DNA of 64,000 nt from Patescibacteria group bacterium (GTDB lineage Bacteria > Patescibacteriota > Gracilibacteria > UM-FILTER-43-11): positions 62,001 to 126,000 of the forward strand of contig JAHIUN010000005.1 in NCBI GenBank assembly GCA_018817125.1. Direction: 5' to 3'. Below are positions 24,880 to 34,614 of the stretch, piece by piece; position 1 is the first letter of the stretch, and each line of letters starts with the position of its first letter. The position numbers and the translations under genes are program-made. A model generated the notes under the pieces. That model was not told the origin of the DNA, made no database searches, and worked only from the letters and a program-made list of their open reading frames with translations.

Positions 24880-27800
24880 ATGGCTAAAAAAAGCGTTGCC
24901 CTTAAAATGACCGTTGAATCCACCAAGGTGGTAAATGGACGTCATTATTTTACGGAAACTCAGGATACCTTCCGCCTCCCTCCTTTGATCGAGGTTCAGC
25001 TTAATTCTTACCAATGGTTCTTGAGCGACGGATTAAAAGAGCTTTTGGAAGAGGTATCTCCCATTACGGATTTTTCCGGTAAAAAAATGGAACTTCATTT
25101 CCTCAACCATACCCTAGACAAGCCCAAGCATGATGCCATCACTGCGAAGCGGAAGAATCTTTCTTTCGAAGCGGCGCTTAAAGCTCATGTTCAGCTTATT
25201 AATAAGGAAAGCGGTGAAATCAAGGAGCAGGATGTCTTCTTGGGATCCGTTCCCCTAATGACTGAGCGCGGCACTTTTGTTATTAATGGGATTGAACGTG
25301 TGGTAGTAAACCAGATTGTTCGAAGCCCCGGTGTTTTCTACTCCCGAAATTCTACCACTCCTCAATTTTTTAATGCTAAAATTATTCCTAAGCGCGGTGC
25401 GTGGCTCGAGATTGAGACCGACAAAAAAGGTATTATTACTGTTAAAATCGACCGTAAACGCAAGATTTATATCACCCAACTGCTTCGTATTTTTGGTTTT
25501 GAAAAAGATTCTGACATCCACAACCTTTTTAAAGACGTGAATGTCGACATCAATAACGACTATATTCAGAATACTCTCGCAAAAGATAGCGCTCATACGG
25601 TAGCGGATGCTTATCAGAGCATTTACCGAAAAATCCGCCCTGGCGATCTAGCCACACCTGAAAATGCTAAACAGCTTATTGACGCACTGTTCTTTGATTT
25701 TAAGCGATATGATATGGGTGTCGTTGCCCGTTACAAACTCAACAAACGGTTTGGTTCGACTCAGGGCATAAAAATGAAAGACCGTGTGTTTCAGGTCGAA
25801 GATTTTGTTTACATTCTCAAGCACCTTATCGAACTGAACAACGGAGAAGGACAGGAAGATGATATCGATCATCTGAGCAATCGACGCATCCGCTCTGTGG
25901 GTGAATTGGTTCAAAATAAATTCCGTGTTGGCCTGATGCGTACCGACCGTATTGCCAAAGACCGCATGACGGTAATGGATCTTGAAACGGTTACTCCTAC
26001 TCAGCTCATCAACTGCCGGCCTATTACTGCGGCGCTCCGTGAATTTTTTGCCAGCTCCCAATTGTCTCAATTCATGGATCAGACCAACCCGTTGGCGGAA
26101 TTGGCTCATAAGCGAAGAATTTCTGCGATGGGCCCAGGTGGGCTATCCCGAGAACGTGCTTCCTTTGATGTTCGTGATGTACATACCTCGCATTATGGCC
26201 GGCTTTGTCCAATTGCCACGCCGGAAGGTCCGAACATCGGTCTGGTGGTTCATCTGGCTTCTTACGCGCGTGTTAATGAATACGGCTTTATTGAAACCCC
26301 TTACCGTTCTATTGAACATTATGTGGAGCCCAAAGTGGAAAATCTGATAGGTCGTATTATCGATGAAGAAGTGAAAGACGGTCGAAAAGTGATTGCTAAA
26401 ATTGAAGATAAACTGACCAAAGAACAGGCTTCTCAGGTGGCTAAAATCAAGAAGTCAATCAAAACACTGCCACCTTATGATATCGACACCTCATTTGCCC
26501 GGCCTTTGGTCGGTCAGGTCGCGATCGAAGACATTAAAGTCGGCCGCAAGATATTGATTGCAAAAGGCGAGACGATTGACGAGGTCAAAGCTCGTATTAT
26601 TGTGAACGAAAAAGGTCTCAAAAAGATTAAAATTCAGGAACGCTCACGAAACTTAGTTAAAGTACGGGCTTACTTTGGTGAAGATATCCGTTATTACGAT
26701 GCGGACGCTGAAAAGTATTTTATTATTTCGGAGGCGAATGCGAAAATGGACGATAAAAAGCAATTTATCGATACACGTGTGGCGGCACGGCGCAGTGGTG
26801 ATCCGGCGCTGGTGCATGTCCGTGATCTTACTCATATCGACATTGCTCCTAAGCAAATTATTTCTGTTACTACTTCTCTGATTCCCTTTTTGGAACACGA
26901 TGATAATACGCGTGCGTCCATGGGTTCTAACATGCAGCGTCAGGCAGTGTCTTTAATCAAGCCAAGCAGGCCGATCGTGGGTACTGGTATGGAAGCGCTT
27001 ACTGCTGAGAGTTCCGGTCAGGCTGTTGTCGCCCGCATGAAGGGTGAAGTCAAAGAAACCGATGCGTCTCAGGTGGTAGTGATGTATGACGACGGGAAGA
27101 AGGAAATATATCCTATTTTTAATTTTATGCGCTCTAATCAGGCCACGGCTATTCATATGCGTCCGGCGGTTTTTAAGGGGCAGAAACTTAAAAAAGGCGA
27201 TGTTCTTATCAACGGAGCCGCGGTAGATAAGGGGGAGCTGGCCCTTGGTCAGAACTTACTTGTTGCTTATATGACATGGAGTGGATATAACTACGAAGAC
27301 GCGGTGATTCTTTCTGATCGTGTGGCTAAAAAAGGGTTGTATGACTCTATACATATCGAAGTGTTTACGGTGGATGTCCGAGACACTAAATTGGGCCCAG
27401 AAATCATTACACAGGACATTCCAAATGTCGGAGAAATTCGTTTAAAAGATCTTGATGTAGATGGCATTGTCCGCATTGGCGCCACGGTGCGTGAAGGCGA
27501 CATTCTGGTTGGTAAAATTACCCCAAAAGGTGAAACCGAACTGACCGCTGAAGAAAGATTGCTTCAGGCGATTTTCGGCGATAAAGCCAAAGACGTGAAA
27601 GACACCTCTCTTCGTTTGCCGGGTGGTGAGGGAGGTAAGGTTGTGGACGTTCAGATTTTCAACCGCCAGCAGGGCGATGAGCTGCCCACGGGCGTGATCC
27701 GCCAAATCAAAGTCTATGTGGCGCAGACCCGCAAAATCCAGGTCGGCGATAAAATGGCCGGTCGTCATGGGAACAAAGGTGTGATTTCTAAAATCGTTCC

Positions 27801-28716
27801 ACAGGAAGATATGCCTTTTCTGCCGGATGGCACTCCTGTCGACATTATTTTAAATCCCTTAGGTGTTTCCAGCCGTATGAATATCGGTCAGATCCTGGAA
27901 ACTCATCTTGGCTGGGCTGCTGAAAAGCTTGGTATCCATGTGGCTACCCCCGCCCTGAATGGTATGGGTATGAATATTATAGAACAGCTGATGGAAGACG
28001 CGGGATTGCCGAAAGGAGGTAAAATACAGCTTTATGATGGCCGAAGCGGTGAACCGTTTTATTACGAAACCACCGTTGGAAAGGTATATATGCTTAAACT
28101 TCTGCATCTTGTTGAAGATAAGCTGCATGCCAGAAGTGTCGGTCCTTACTCATTAGTCACTCAGCAACCACTTGGTGGTAAAGCTCAGCATGGTGGTCAG
28201 CGTTTCGGGGAAATGGAAGTGTGGGCCCTGGAGGCTTACGGGGCTGCTCATACCTTGCAAGAGATGCTCACTATTAAATCTGATGATGTGATCGGCCGTG
28301 CCCGTGCGTATGAATCCATTGTTAAGGGCGAATCCATCCGCACCCCCAGTGTGCCGGAAAGTTTTAATGTCTTGGTCAAAGAATTAAAAAGCCTTTGTCT
28401 CGATGTTTCCCTTACTAAAATTCAGGGAGATCAAGCGATAGGAGAGGTAGATCTGGAAGATGTGATTGAAAATGAAGCGATTGACCCCATTCCTTCTGAT
28501 GACAAGATCAAAGAGCTGGATTTGATAAAAGAAGACGATGAAACTATTGAAGCTGAAATAGTGGGCGAGAACATCAGTGGGCGCGATGCAGTTGAAGAAA
28601 TGGAAGAGGTTTTGATAGAAGATCAGGGGCCAGAAGGAAAAATGTCCCCTGATGAAATCGAACATGAGGAAGTGGTTCTGGAGAAGCAGGAGAAGAAGCT
28701 GAATAAGAAGAAGTAG
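24880..28716 (+). CDS. rpoB: RNA polymerase beta subunit
   Basis: The beta subunit (1278 residues) forms one side of the catalytic cleft of RNA polymerase. The N-terminal TQDTFRLPPLIEVQLNSYQWFL, the rifampicin-pocket stretch SSQLSQFMDQTNPLAELAHKRRISAMGPGGL with wild-type residues at the usual resistance positions, DGTPVDIILNPLGVSSRMNIGQ and the end segment GGQRFGEMEVWALEAYGAAHTLQEML are all present. After the normal end (about 1185) there is an acidic, lysine-tipped tail of about 90 residues with no known match. The usual upstream rplJ-rplL genes are absent; instead it has its own promoter and a long leader. ssb and rpoC follow. Confidence 0.98.
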   Translation: MAKKSVALKMTVESTKVVNGRHYFTETQDTFRLPPLIEVQLNSYQWFLSDGLKELLEEVSPITDFSGKKMELHFLNHTLDKPKHDAITAKRKNLSFEAALKAHVQLINKESGEIKEQDVFLGSVPLMTERGTFVINGIERVVVNQIVRSPGVFYSRNSTTPQFFNAKIIPKRGAWLEIETDKKGIITVKIDRKRKIYITQLLRIFGFEKDSDIHNLFKDVNVDINNDYIQNTLAKDSAHTVADAYQSIYRKIRPGDLATPENAKQLIDALFFDFKRYDMGVVARYKLNKRFGSTQGIKMKDRVFQVEDFVYILKHLIELNNGEGQEDDIDHLSNRRIRSVGELVQNKFRVGLMRTDRIAKDRMTVMDLETVTPTQLINCRPITAALREFFASSQLSQFMDQTNPLAELAHKRRISAMGPGGLSRERASFDVRDVHTSHYGRLCPIATPEGPNIGLVVHLASYARVNEYGFIETPYRSIEHYVEPKVENLIGRIIDEEVKDGRKVIAKIEDKLTKEQASQVAKIKKSIKTLPPYDIDTSFARPLVGQVAIEDIKVGRKILIAKGETIDEVKARIIVNEKGLKKIKIQERSRNLVKVRAYFGEDIRYYDADAEKYFIISEANAKMDDKKQFIDTRVAARRSGDPALVHVRDLTHIDIAPKQIISVTTSLIPFLEHDDNTRASMGSNMQRQAVSLIKPSRPIVGTGMEALTAESSGQAVVARMKGEVKETDASQVVVMYDDGKKEIYPIFNFMRSNQATAIHMRPAVFKGQKLKKGDVLINGAAVDKGELALGQNLLVAYMTWSGYNYEDAVILSDRVAKKGLYDSIHIEVFTVDVRDTKLGPEIITQDIPNVGEIRLKDLDVDGIVRIGATVREGDILVGKITPKGETELTAEERLLQAIFGDKAKDVKDTSLRLPGGEGGKVVDVQIFNRQQGDELPTGVIRQIKVYVAQTRKIQVGDKMAGRHGNKGVISKIVPQEDMPFLPDGTPVDIILNPLGVSSRMNIGQILETHLGWAAEKLGIHVATPALNGMGMNIIEQLMEDAGLPKGGKIQLYDGRSGEPFYYETTVGKVYMLKLLHLVEDKLHARSVGPYSLVTQQPLGGKAQHGGQRFGEMEVWALEAYGAAHTLQEMLTIKSDDVIGRARAYESIVKGESIRTPSVPESFNVLVKELKSLCLDVSLTKIQGDQAIGEVDLEDVIENEAIDPIPSDDKIKELDLIKEDDETIEAEIVGENISGRDAVEEMEEVLIEDQGPEGKMSPDEIEHEEVVLEKQEKKLNKKK

Positions 28717-28721
28717 TATTA

Positions 28722-28752
28722 TTTCAGATTTCTGATTTCAGATTTCTGATTC
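28722..28752 (+). repeat. Heptad microrepeat (TTCAGAT/TTCTGAT)
   Basis: Four 7-mers in tandem alternate TTCAGAT and TTCTGAT, and are partly self-complementary. Located between rpoB and ssb. Confidence 0.7.
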
Positions 28753-28788
28753 AAATCCATAAAACAATAATTTTTTAAATTCAAATAT

Positions 28789-29235
28789 ATGAGGAGTGTG
28801 AATAAAGTCATTTTGGTCGGCAATATCACGCGGGATCCTGAAATGAAACAGACCACCACTGGTCAGTCTATTGTTACTTTCGGTCTGGCTACCAACCGCG
28901 AATGGGTTACCGGCAAGGGCGAAAAGCAATCTCTGGCCGAATACCATAATCTGGTAGCCTGGGGCAAGCTTGCAGAAATTTGCGGCCAATACCTCAAAAA
29001 GGGCAAATTGATCTACGTGGAGGGATATCTTAAAACCCGTTCATGGGATTCCCCTGAAGGGGCTAAGATTTTTAAGACCGAGGTAGTGATTTATGACATG
29101 ATCATGCTTGAAAAACGCCCGCGCGGCGAAGAAGGTGCTGAAGATTCAGGTGATTTTATTCCGGGCGAAAATAATACCTTTGATCCGTTGGCAGATATTG
29201 GAGAAGGAATTTCTTCTGACAAAAATCCTGAATGA
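28789..29235 (+). CDS. ssb: Single-stranded DNA-binding protein
   Basis: 148 residues with a full OB fold: MRSVNKVILVGNITRDPEMK, TTGQSIVTFGLATNR, EYHNLVAWGKLAEICGQYLKKGKLIYVEGYLKTRSW. SSB coats single-stranded DNA in replication, repair and transformation. The C-terminus (about 113-148) is acidic but ends SSDKNPE instead of the usual DIPF-type hydrophobic tip that recruits partner proteins, so partner binding may differ. The position between rpoB and rpoC is unusual; the two polymerase genes are normally adjacent. Confidence 0.95.
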   Translation: MRSVNKVILVGNITRDPEMKQTTTGQSIVTFGLATNREWVTGKGEKQSLAEYHNLVAWGKLAEICGQYLKKGKLIYVEGYLKTRSWDSPEGAKIFKTEVVIYDMIMLEKRPRGEEGAEDSGDFIPGENNTFDPLADIGEGISSDKNPE

Positions 29236-29257
29236 AAAATACGTTTTTAATTTTCTC

Positions 29258-29364
29258 CTCGAGTCTGAGCTTTCGCTCAATATAATTATTACCCAAGGTT
29301 TGTTGTTATGTAATAAACCTCGGAGTCGAAGACAATTTCCATTTTAATTTTCAATTAACAAATT
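29258..29364 (+). promoter_or_regulatory. Hairpin-rich spacer before rpoC
   Basis: TGAGC, TTTC, GCTCA (29271-29284) and AGGTTT...AAACCT form two hairpins, then AT-rich heptads lead to the ATG. This could be a processing or translational control site. Confidence 0.4.
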
Positions 29365-32300
29365 ATGCATAACACGCAAAAAAAGCACGATGAGTTTGAT
29401 GCCATCACTTTATCGGTTGCCAGTCCGGACAATATTTTGGAATGGTCTCATGGTGAGGTGACTAAGCCTGAAACCATCAATTACCGCACCCAAAAGCCCG
29501 AACGGGACGGCCTTTTCTGCGAAAAGATCTTTGGTCCGACCAAAAACTGGGAATGCTATTGTGGCAAATACAAACGTATCCGTTATAAAGGGGTCGTGTG
29601 TGAAAAATGCGGGGTTGAAGTCACTCGTTCCATCGTCCGCCGTGAGCGGATGGGGCATATCAGCCTGGCAGTGCCAGTAACCCACATTTGGTTTCTTCGC
29701 TCCACACCCAGCCGTATCGGCTTACTCCTTGATCTGCCTATCAAAGCCATCGAACAGGTGATTTATTTTGCTTCTTATGTTGTTATCAGCGTGGATGAAG
29801 AGGCGAAACAGCAAGTATTGGATCAGCTTGATAAAGATTTTCAGACTTACAAAAAGCAGATTCAGGACGAATTCAAGCAAAAAGAATCCGAATTTAAAGT
29901 TAAAAAGCGTGGTAAATCTGCCAAAGCCAACAAGGGCGATACTAATGAGGAGCTCCCTGTGGAAGATCTGCTGAAAATTGAAGACACATACGCTGAGAAG
30001 GTTGAAGAGCTAAACCAGCAGCACACTCAGGCGAAAGCCGAACTGGAATCTTTAGGAACCGGTAAGGTTATTGGTGAGTTGGAATACCGTGAACTTTCCA
30101 TGAAATTCGGTCACATCTTCCGTGCCGGCACGGGTGCGGAATCCATTCGCCAGATCATGGAGGCACTTGAACTGGAAACCTATATTAAAAAATTACAGGA
30201 AGAATATATTCAAAGTACCGGGCAGCGTCAGAAAAAACTCAGTAAACGGATTCGTTTTGCCAATGCGCTGAATCGTGCCGGCATCCGTCCGGAATGGATG
30301 GTGATCACTCAATTGCCTGTTATTCCGCCTGATCTTCGCCCAATGGTCCAGTTGGATGGGGGTCGTTTTGCGGCTAGCGATCTGAATGATCTTTATCGTC
30401 GTGTGATCAATCGTAATAATCGCCTAAAGCGTCTGATGGCCATCGGTGCTCCCGAGGTGATCTGCCGTAATGAAAAACGCATGCTGCAGGAGGCGGTCGA
30501 TGTTCTTTTCAACAATCAGCCTCGTGGTGGTAAGAGCGCCTTCATGGCAGGAGACAAGCGAAAACTTCGCTCCTTATCTGATATGCTTAAAGGGAAGCAG
30601 GGTCGCTTCCGCCAGAATCTTTTAGGTAAACGTGTCGACTATTCCGGTCGTTCTGTGATTGTGGTTGGCCCTAATCTTAAATTGGATCAATGCGGGCTTC
30701 CTAAAGAAATGGCTCTGAAATTATTCAAGCCATTTGTAATCGGTCAATTAATCCGTGAAGAACACGCTCATAATGTTAAAGGCGCTGAACGGTTGATCGA
30801 ATCGGGTAAAAAAGAAGTATGGGATATCCTGGAAAAGGAAACACAAAATCGCTACGTACTTCTTAATCGGGCGCCTACTTTGCACCGCCTGGGCATCCAA
30901 GCCTTCCAGCCCGTTCTTATTGAAGGAAAGGCTATTCAGATCCATCCTTTGGTCTGTGCGGCGTTTAATGCCGACTTTGATGGTGACCAAATGGCGGTAC
31001 ATCTCCCTTTATCCGAAAATTCTCAGAAAGAATCCAAAGAGCTGATGCTGGCCGTTACCAATCTTTTAAAACCTTCTGCCGGCGAACCGATTATTACTCC
31101 TTCTCAGGATATGGTGCTGGGTATTTACTATCTCACCAAAGACATTAAGAAAAAGACAGGAGAGGGCATGTTGTTTTCTACTATCGGCGAGGCGGTGAAT
31201 GCCTACCGTATGGGCTATGTGGATTTGCACGCACTTATCAGGACACGTGTTAAGGGCGAAATCCTCGAAACCACTGTGGGTCGTATGATTTTTAATACCT
31301 TTTTACCTGAAGTACTCCAGTACGTGAACGAAACCGTGGGTAAAGGCGGTTTAAAAAAGCTTTTGGCCGACTGTTTGGAACATGTTGGTCCGGAGGCAAC
31401 CGCTACTATGGCGGATGAATTCAAGCGGGTCGGCTTTAAATTCGCCACCAAATCAGGTTTATCAATCGCAGTTTCCGACATGGTTTCTCCCGATGATCGT
31501 GAAAAGCTCGTAGACGAAGCGTCTGAAAAGGTGAAAAAAATCAATAATCAATACTGGAAAGGCTGGATCACCGAAGAAGAACGATATAATCACGCTATCC
31601 GCACATGGTCTTTTCTTAAAAATGATATCACCAACCGAATGATCGAGACGTTTGAGAAGGTGCCGGAAAACCATATCCATTATATGATTGCTTCTGGGGC
31701 TCGTGGTAACTGGGGGCAAATTACCCAGCTATGTGGCATGAAGGGGCTGGTGGCCAATCCGAGTGGTAAAACCATCGAACTGCCGATTAAATCCAATCTA
31801 AAGGGTGGTTTTTCTATTCTTGAGTACTTCATTGCCACTCATGGCGGACGTAAGGGTAAATCCGATACCGCTCTTAAAACCGCCGAAGCCGGTTATTTAA
31901 CACGGCGTTTGGTGGATGCGGTTCAGGATGTGGTCATTAAAGAAGAGGATTGTGGTTCAGAGCATGAACATATTATTACCCGTGTTGAAAGTGAGCAAAT
32001 CGGCGAAGGCTTTGAAAAACGTATTTATGGCCGGACGCTGACGGCGCCGATCGTTCATCCTAAAACCGGTGAGGTTTTGGCGAAAAAAGGTGATGAAATC
32101 GGCCACGAAGTCGTTCGTAAGATCAAAGAATTCAATGTCGGTGAAGTCCATGTACGCGGTATTATGACCTGCCGGACGGAAAATGGTATTTGCCAGAAAT
32201 GTTATGGTCAGGATCTTGGTACTAATAAAACCGTTGAATTGGGAACGGCGGTCGGTATTATTGCCGCACAAAGTATTGGTGAGCCAGGCACTCAGCTGAC

Positions 32301-33255
32301 GATGCGTACGTTTCATATGGGTGGTGTGGCGGAAGGTTCGGATATTACTCAGGGTCTCACCCGCGTGGAAGAACTTTTTGAAGCACGTCCTCCCCGCGCT
32401 AATTCAGTCCTTTCCGATATTGATGGACGTGTTCAGATCAAACAGAAAAAAGATCAGATCGAAGTTGCGATTTCCGGCGAAGAACTGGCGACCGATACTC
32501 ATCTGGTTCCTTCTGGCTTTGAGGTGATGGTCAAAAAGGGCGATAAGGTAAAAGTTAAGCAGATCATCGCTCGCTCAAAAGTGGATAAAAACACTGTTAA
32601 GGCTTCTGCTGATGGTAAAATCCTGAAGATCGAAGGAGGCCTGATTTATATCAAGCATCAGGAAAAGCAAGCTCGTACCTATGCCTTCGGCCATCGTGAG
32701 CGTCTTTCAGTTTCCAATAATGACCTTATTGCGAAGGGAACCCCTTTAAACCGCGGTCATCTCAATCTTCAGGAGCTTCTGCGTCTGACCGATGTGTACA
32801 GGGTGCAACGGTACATCATGACAGAGGTTCAGCACATTTACGCTTCGCAAGGGCAGACTATCAATGATAAGCATATTGAAATCATCGTTAAGCAGATGTT
32901 TTCTAAAGTGCGTGTACTGGATTCGGGAGGAAGTAACCTTTTGGCTGGTGAGATCATCAGCACCGCTAAATTCGAACAACTGAATCAGGAACTCCGGAAA
33001 AAGAAGGATCCTTTAATTATTATCGAATATTTGCTTTTGGGTATTTCACGCGTGGCTATTATGACAGACAGCTGGCTTTCCGCCGCTTCGTTCCAGGAAA
33101 CCATTCGTGTTTTGGTCGAAGCTTCCACTACCAAAAAAGTGGATTTACTTAAAGGCTTGAAAGAAAATGTGATTATTGGTAAATTAATCCCCGCTGGTCG
33201 CGTTTTCCGGGATCATCTACAGAAAACAAGAGACTTAAAAACAAAAAAGAAATAA
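29365..33255 (+). CDS. rpoC: RNA polymerase beta' subunit
   Basis: The largest catalytic subunit (1296 residues), intact and not split. The N-terminal zinc ribbon is CYCGKYKRIRYKGVVCEKCG, the catalytic magnesium loop is NADFDGDQMAVH (about 540), the bridge helix and trigger-loop region contain GEPGTQLTMRTFHMGG, and the second zinc site includes CRTENGICQKCYG. A charged helical insertion (about 150-215) lies after the zinc ribbon. It follows ssb after 129 bases and is probably expressed with rpoB. Confidence 0.98.
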   Translation: MHNTQKKHDEFDAITLSVASPDNILEWSHGEVTKPETINYRTQKPERDGLFCEKIFGPTKNWECYCGKYKRIRYKGVVCEKCGVEVTRSIVRRERMGHISLAVPVTHIWFLRSTPSRIGLLLDLPIKAIEQVIYFASYVVISVDEEAKQQVLDQLDKDFQTYKKQIQDEFKQKESEFKVKKRGKSAKANKGDTNEELPVEDLLKIEDTYAEKVEELNQQHTQAKAELESLGTGKVIGELEYRELSMKFGHIFRAGTGAESIRQIMEALELETYIKKLQEEYIQSTGQRQKKLSKRIRFANALNRAGIRPEWMVITQLPVIPPDLRPMVQLDGGRFAASDLNDLYRRVINRNNRLKRLMAIGAPEVICRNEKRMLQEAVDVLFNNQPRGGKSAFMAGDKRKLRSLSDMLKGKQGRFRQNLLGKRVDYSGRSVIVVGPNLKLDQCGLPKEMALKLFKPFVIGQLIREEHAHNVKGAERLIESGKKEVWDILEKETQNRYVLLNRAPTLHRLGIQAFQPVLIEGKAIQIHPLVCAAFNADFDGDQMAVHLPLSENSQKESKELMLAVTNLLKPSAGEPIITPSQDMVLGIYYLTKDIKKKTGEGMLFSTIGEAVNAYRMGYVDLHALIRTRVKGEILETTVGRMIFNTFLPEVLQYVNETVGKGGLKKLLADCLEHVGPEATATMADEFKRVGFKFATKSGLSIAVSDMVSPDDREKLVDEASEKVKKINNQYWKGWITEEERYNHAIRTWSFLKNDITNRMIETFEKVPENHIHYMIASGARGNWGQITQLCGMKGLVANPSGKTIELPIKSNLKGGFSILEYFIATHGGRKGKSDTALKTAEAGYLTRRLVDAVQDVVIKEEDCGSEHEHIITRVESEQIGEGFEKRIYGRTLTAPIVHPKTGEVLAKKGDEIGHEVVRKIKEFNVGEVHVRGIMTCRTENGICQKCYGQDLGTNKTVELGTAVGIIAAQSIGEPGTQLTMRTFHMGGVAEGSDITQGLTRVEELFEARPPRANSVLSDIDGRVQIKQKKDQIEVAISGEELATDTHLVPSGFEVMVKKGDKVKVKQIIARSKVDKNTVKASADGKILKIEGGLIYIKHQEKQARTYAFGHRERLSVSNNDLIAKGTPLNRGHLNLQELLRLTDVYRVQRYIMTEVQHIYASQGQTINDKHIEIIVKQMFSKVRVLDSGGSNLLAGEIISTAKFEQLNQELRKKKDPLIIIEYLLLGISRVAIMTDSWLSAASFQETIRVLVEASTTKKVDLLKGLKENVIIGKLIPAGRVFRDHLQKTRDLKTKKK

Positions 33256-33258
33256 CAA

Positions 33259-33286
33259 TTCAGATTTCTGATCTCTGATTTCTGAT
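33259..33286 (+). repeat. Heptad microrepeat (TTCAGAT/TTCTGAT)
   Basis: The same 7-mer family as before ssb, here just after rpoC. Confidence 0.65.
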
Positions 33287-33317
33287 GCCCCAATTCTATA
33301 ATTCTTAATTCATTAAC

Positions 33318-33400
33318 TAAGTAACACGCTCATTGCACTGCGAGCCGTTATAAATGAACGGCTCTACGCTCCATTCGGAACGTGTTTCTCACTACTTACT
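33318..33400 (+). promoter_or_regulatory. Hairpin leader element, copy 2 (rpsL)
   Basis: Ends TTTCTCACTACTTACT at the ATG. Outer pairing AACACG (33323-33328) with CGTGTT (33381-33386). Perfect central hairpin GAGCCGTT (33342-33349) with AACGGCTC (33357-33364). Confidence 0.6.
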
Positions 33401-33820
33401 ATGCCAACTATTAATCAATTGATCAAAAAGAGCCGGCGCAGCCCTAAGAAGAAGAGTAAATCTCCTGCTCTGCAGTATACGTTTAATTCCCTGAGAAACC
33501 GCGAAGTCGGTCTTGATAAAGGCGCTCCTCAGAAGCGTGGCGTGTGCGTTAAGGTAACTACCCGCACACCTAAAAAACCGAATTCCGCTTTGCGCAAAGT
33601 GGCCAGAGTTCGTTTAACAAACGGCGAAGAGGTAACCGCCTATATTATGGGCGAAGGCCATAATCTTCAGGAACACTCGGTGGTTTTGGTACAGGGGGGC
33701 AGAGTGAAAGACTTGCCTGGTGTCCGTTACCACATTGTGCGCGGCCCCTTGGATACCCAGGGCGTTCAGGAACGCAAACAGGGCCGTAGCCGTTATGGCG
33801 CTAAAAAACCTAAGAAATAA
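33401..33820 (+). CDS. rpsL: Ribosomal protein uS12
   Basis: A 139-residue small-subunit protein at the decoding centre. It has the conserved loop [19 protein letters not shown] with the lysine linked to streptomycin response, and [16 protein letters not shown] with the second loop. First gene of the str cluster; the start codon abuts the hairpin leader element and no Shine-Dalgarno is present. rpsG follows after 37 bases. Confidence 0.98.
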   Translation: MPTINQLIKKSRRSPKKKSKSPALQYTFNSLRNREVGLDKGAPQKRGVCVKVTTRTPKKPNSALRKVARVRLTNGEEVTAYIMGEGHNLQEHSVVLVQGGRVKDLPGVRYHIVRGPLDTQGVQERKQGRSRYGAKKPKK

Positions 33821-33857
33821 CATTTCAGATTGAAATTTTTAATCATTAATACGAACT

Positions 33858-34316
33858 ATGCAGAAAAAAGCCAAACATATTCCGGCTGATTCATCCGAAT
33901 TACAGGAAAAGTTTATTAATTGCATGATGACCAGAGGTAAAAAATCGGTGGCGCGCCGTATTTTTTCTGATGCGATGAAGATTTTACGCGACCAGGGTAA
34001 AAGCAATCCAGCCGCTATTTTCCAAAAAGCGTTGGATAACGTTAAGCCTAACACCGAAGTCCGGGCGAGGCGAGTTGGCGGATCAGTTTATCAGATTCCT
34101 GTTGAAGTGGCTCCCAAGCGTCAAATGGCTCTTAGTATCCGCTGGATTGTTCAGGCGTGCCGCACAAAAAAAGGTAAACCTATGGCTGATAAGCTTGCCC
34201 AGGAATTCAATGACGCGAGCAATGAAACAGGTGTAGCCTTTAAAAAGCGTGAGGATGTTCATCGGATGGCGGCTGCCAACAAGGCGTTTGCTCATTTTGC
34301 ACGATACAAAAGATAA
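33858..34316 (+). CDS. rpsG: Ribosomal protein uS7
   Basis: 152 residues; organises the 3' domain of 16S rRNA and contacts the exit-site tRNA. The conserved stretch VKPNTEVRARRVGGSVYQIPVEV and the end RKREDVHRMAAANKAFAHFARYKR-type helix are present. Instead of leading straight into fusA, the gene is followed by about 2 kb carrying an SLH protein and small genes. Confidence 0.97.
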   Translation: MQKKAKHIPADSSELQEKFINCMMTRGKKSVARRIFSDAMKILRDQGKSNPAAIFQKALDNVKPNTEVRARRVGGSVYQIPVEVAPKRQMALSIRWIVQACRTKKGKPMADKLAQEFNDASNETGVAFKKREDVHRMAAANKAFAHFARYKR

Positions 34317-34536
34317 GCAGTTCATAAAACCTTTCCCATTCGGCTTTGCTCAGGGCAGGCAAAAAGGTTTTCTGCCCTGCCTACCGGCAGGCAGGCTTTC
34401 CAAACAAGTGTTTTCACCCTTCAGAAAGCTCAGTTAACTTCGCAAACTTCCCTTCGCGGGACCCACAAGACCCACTCGGGGTTTTGCTACGTGCCTTCGC
34501 TGTCTTTCAGGTTCACTAATTTTATGGGATTTTCTT
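34317..34536 (+). repeat. Palindrome-rich spacer after rpsG
   Basis: CAGGGCAG and CTGCCCTG pair around an 18-base loop (about 34350-34383), and a CTGCCTACCGGCAGGCAG-type palindrome of the GC-rich family follows at once. A short CCC/GGG hairpin with GTTTTG at about 34470-34485 may terminate rpsG transcription weakly. No gene is visible. Confidence 0.5.
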
Positions 34537-34566
34537 TTGATTATAGGGTTTTTGTGGTAAGATAAT
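34537..34566 (+). promoter_or_regulatory. Promoter-like sequence for the SLH gene
   Basis: TTGATT, 18 bases, GATAAT. The leader contains another CTGCC...GGCAG hairpin of the GC-rich palindrome family (34573-34592). Confidence 0.5.
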
Positions 34567-34614
34567 TACACCTGCCTTAGTCGGCAGACAGGCTTAAAAA
34601 TAAAAAAACAAACC

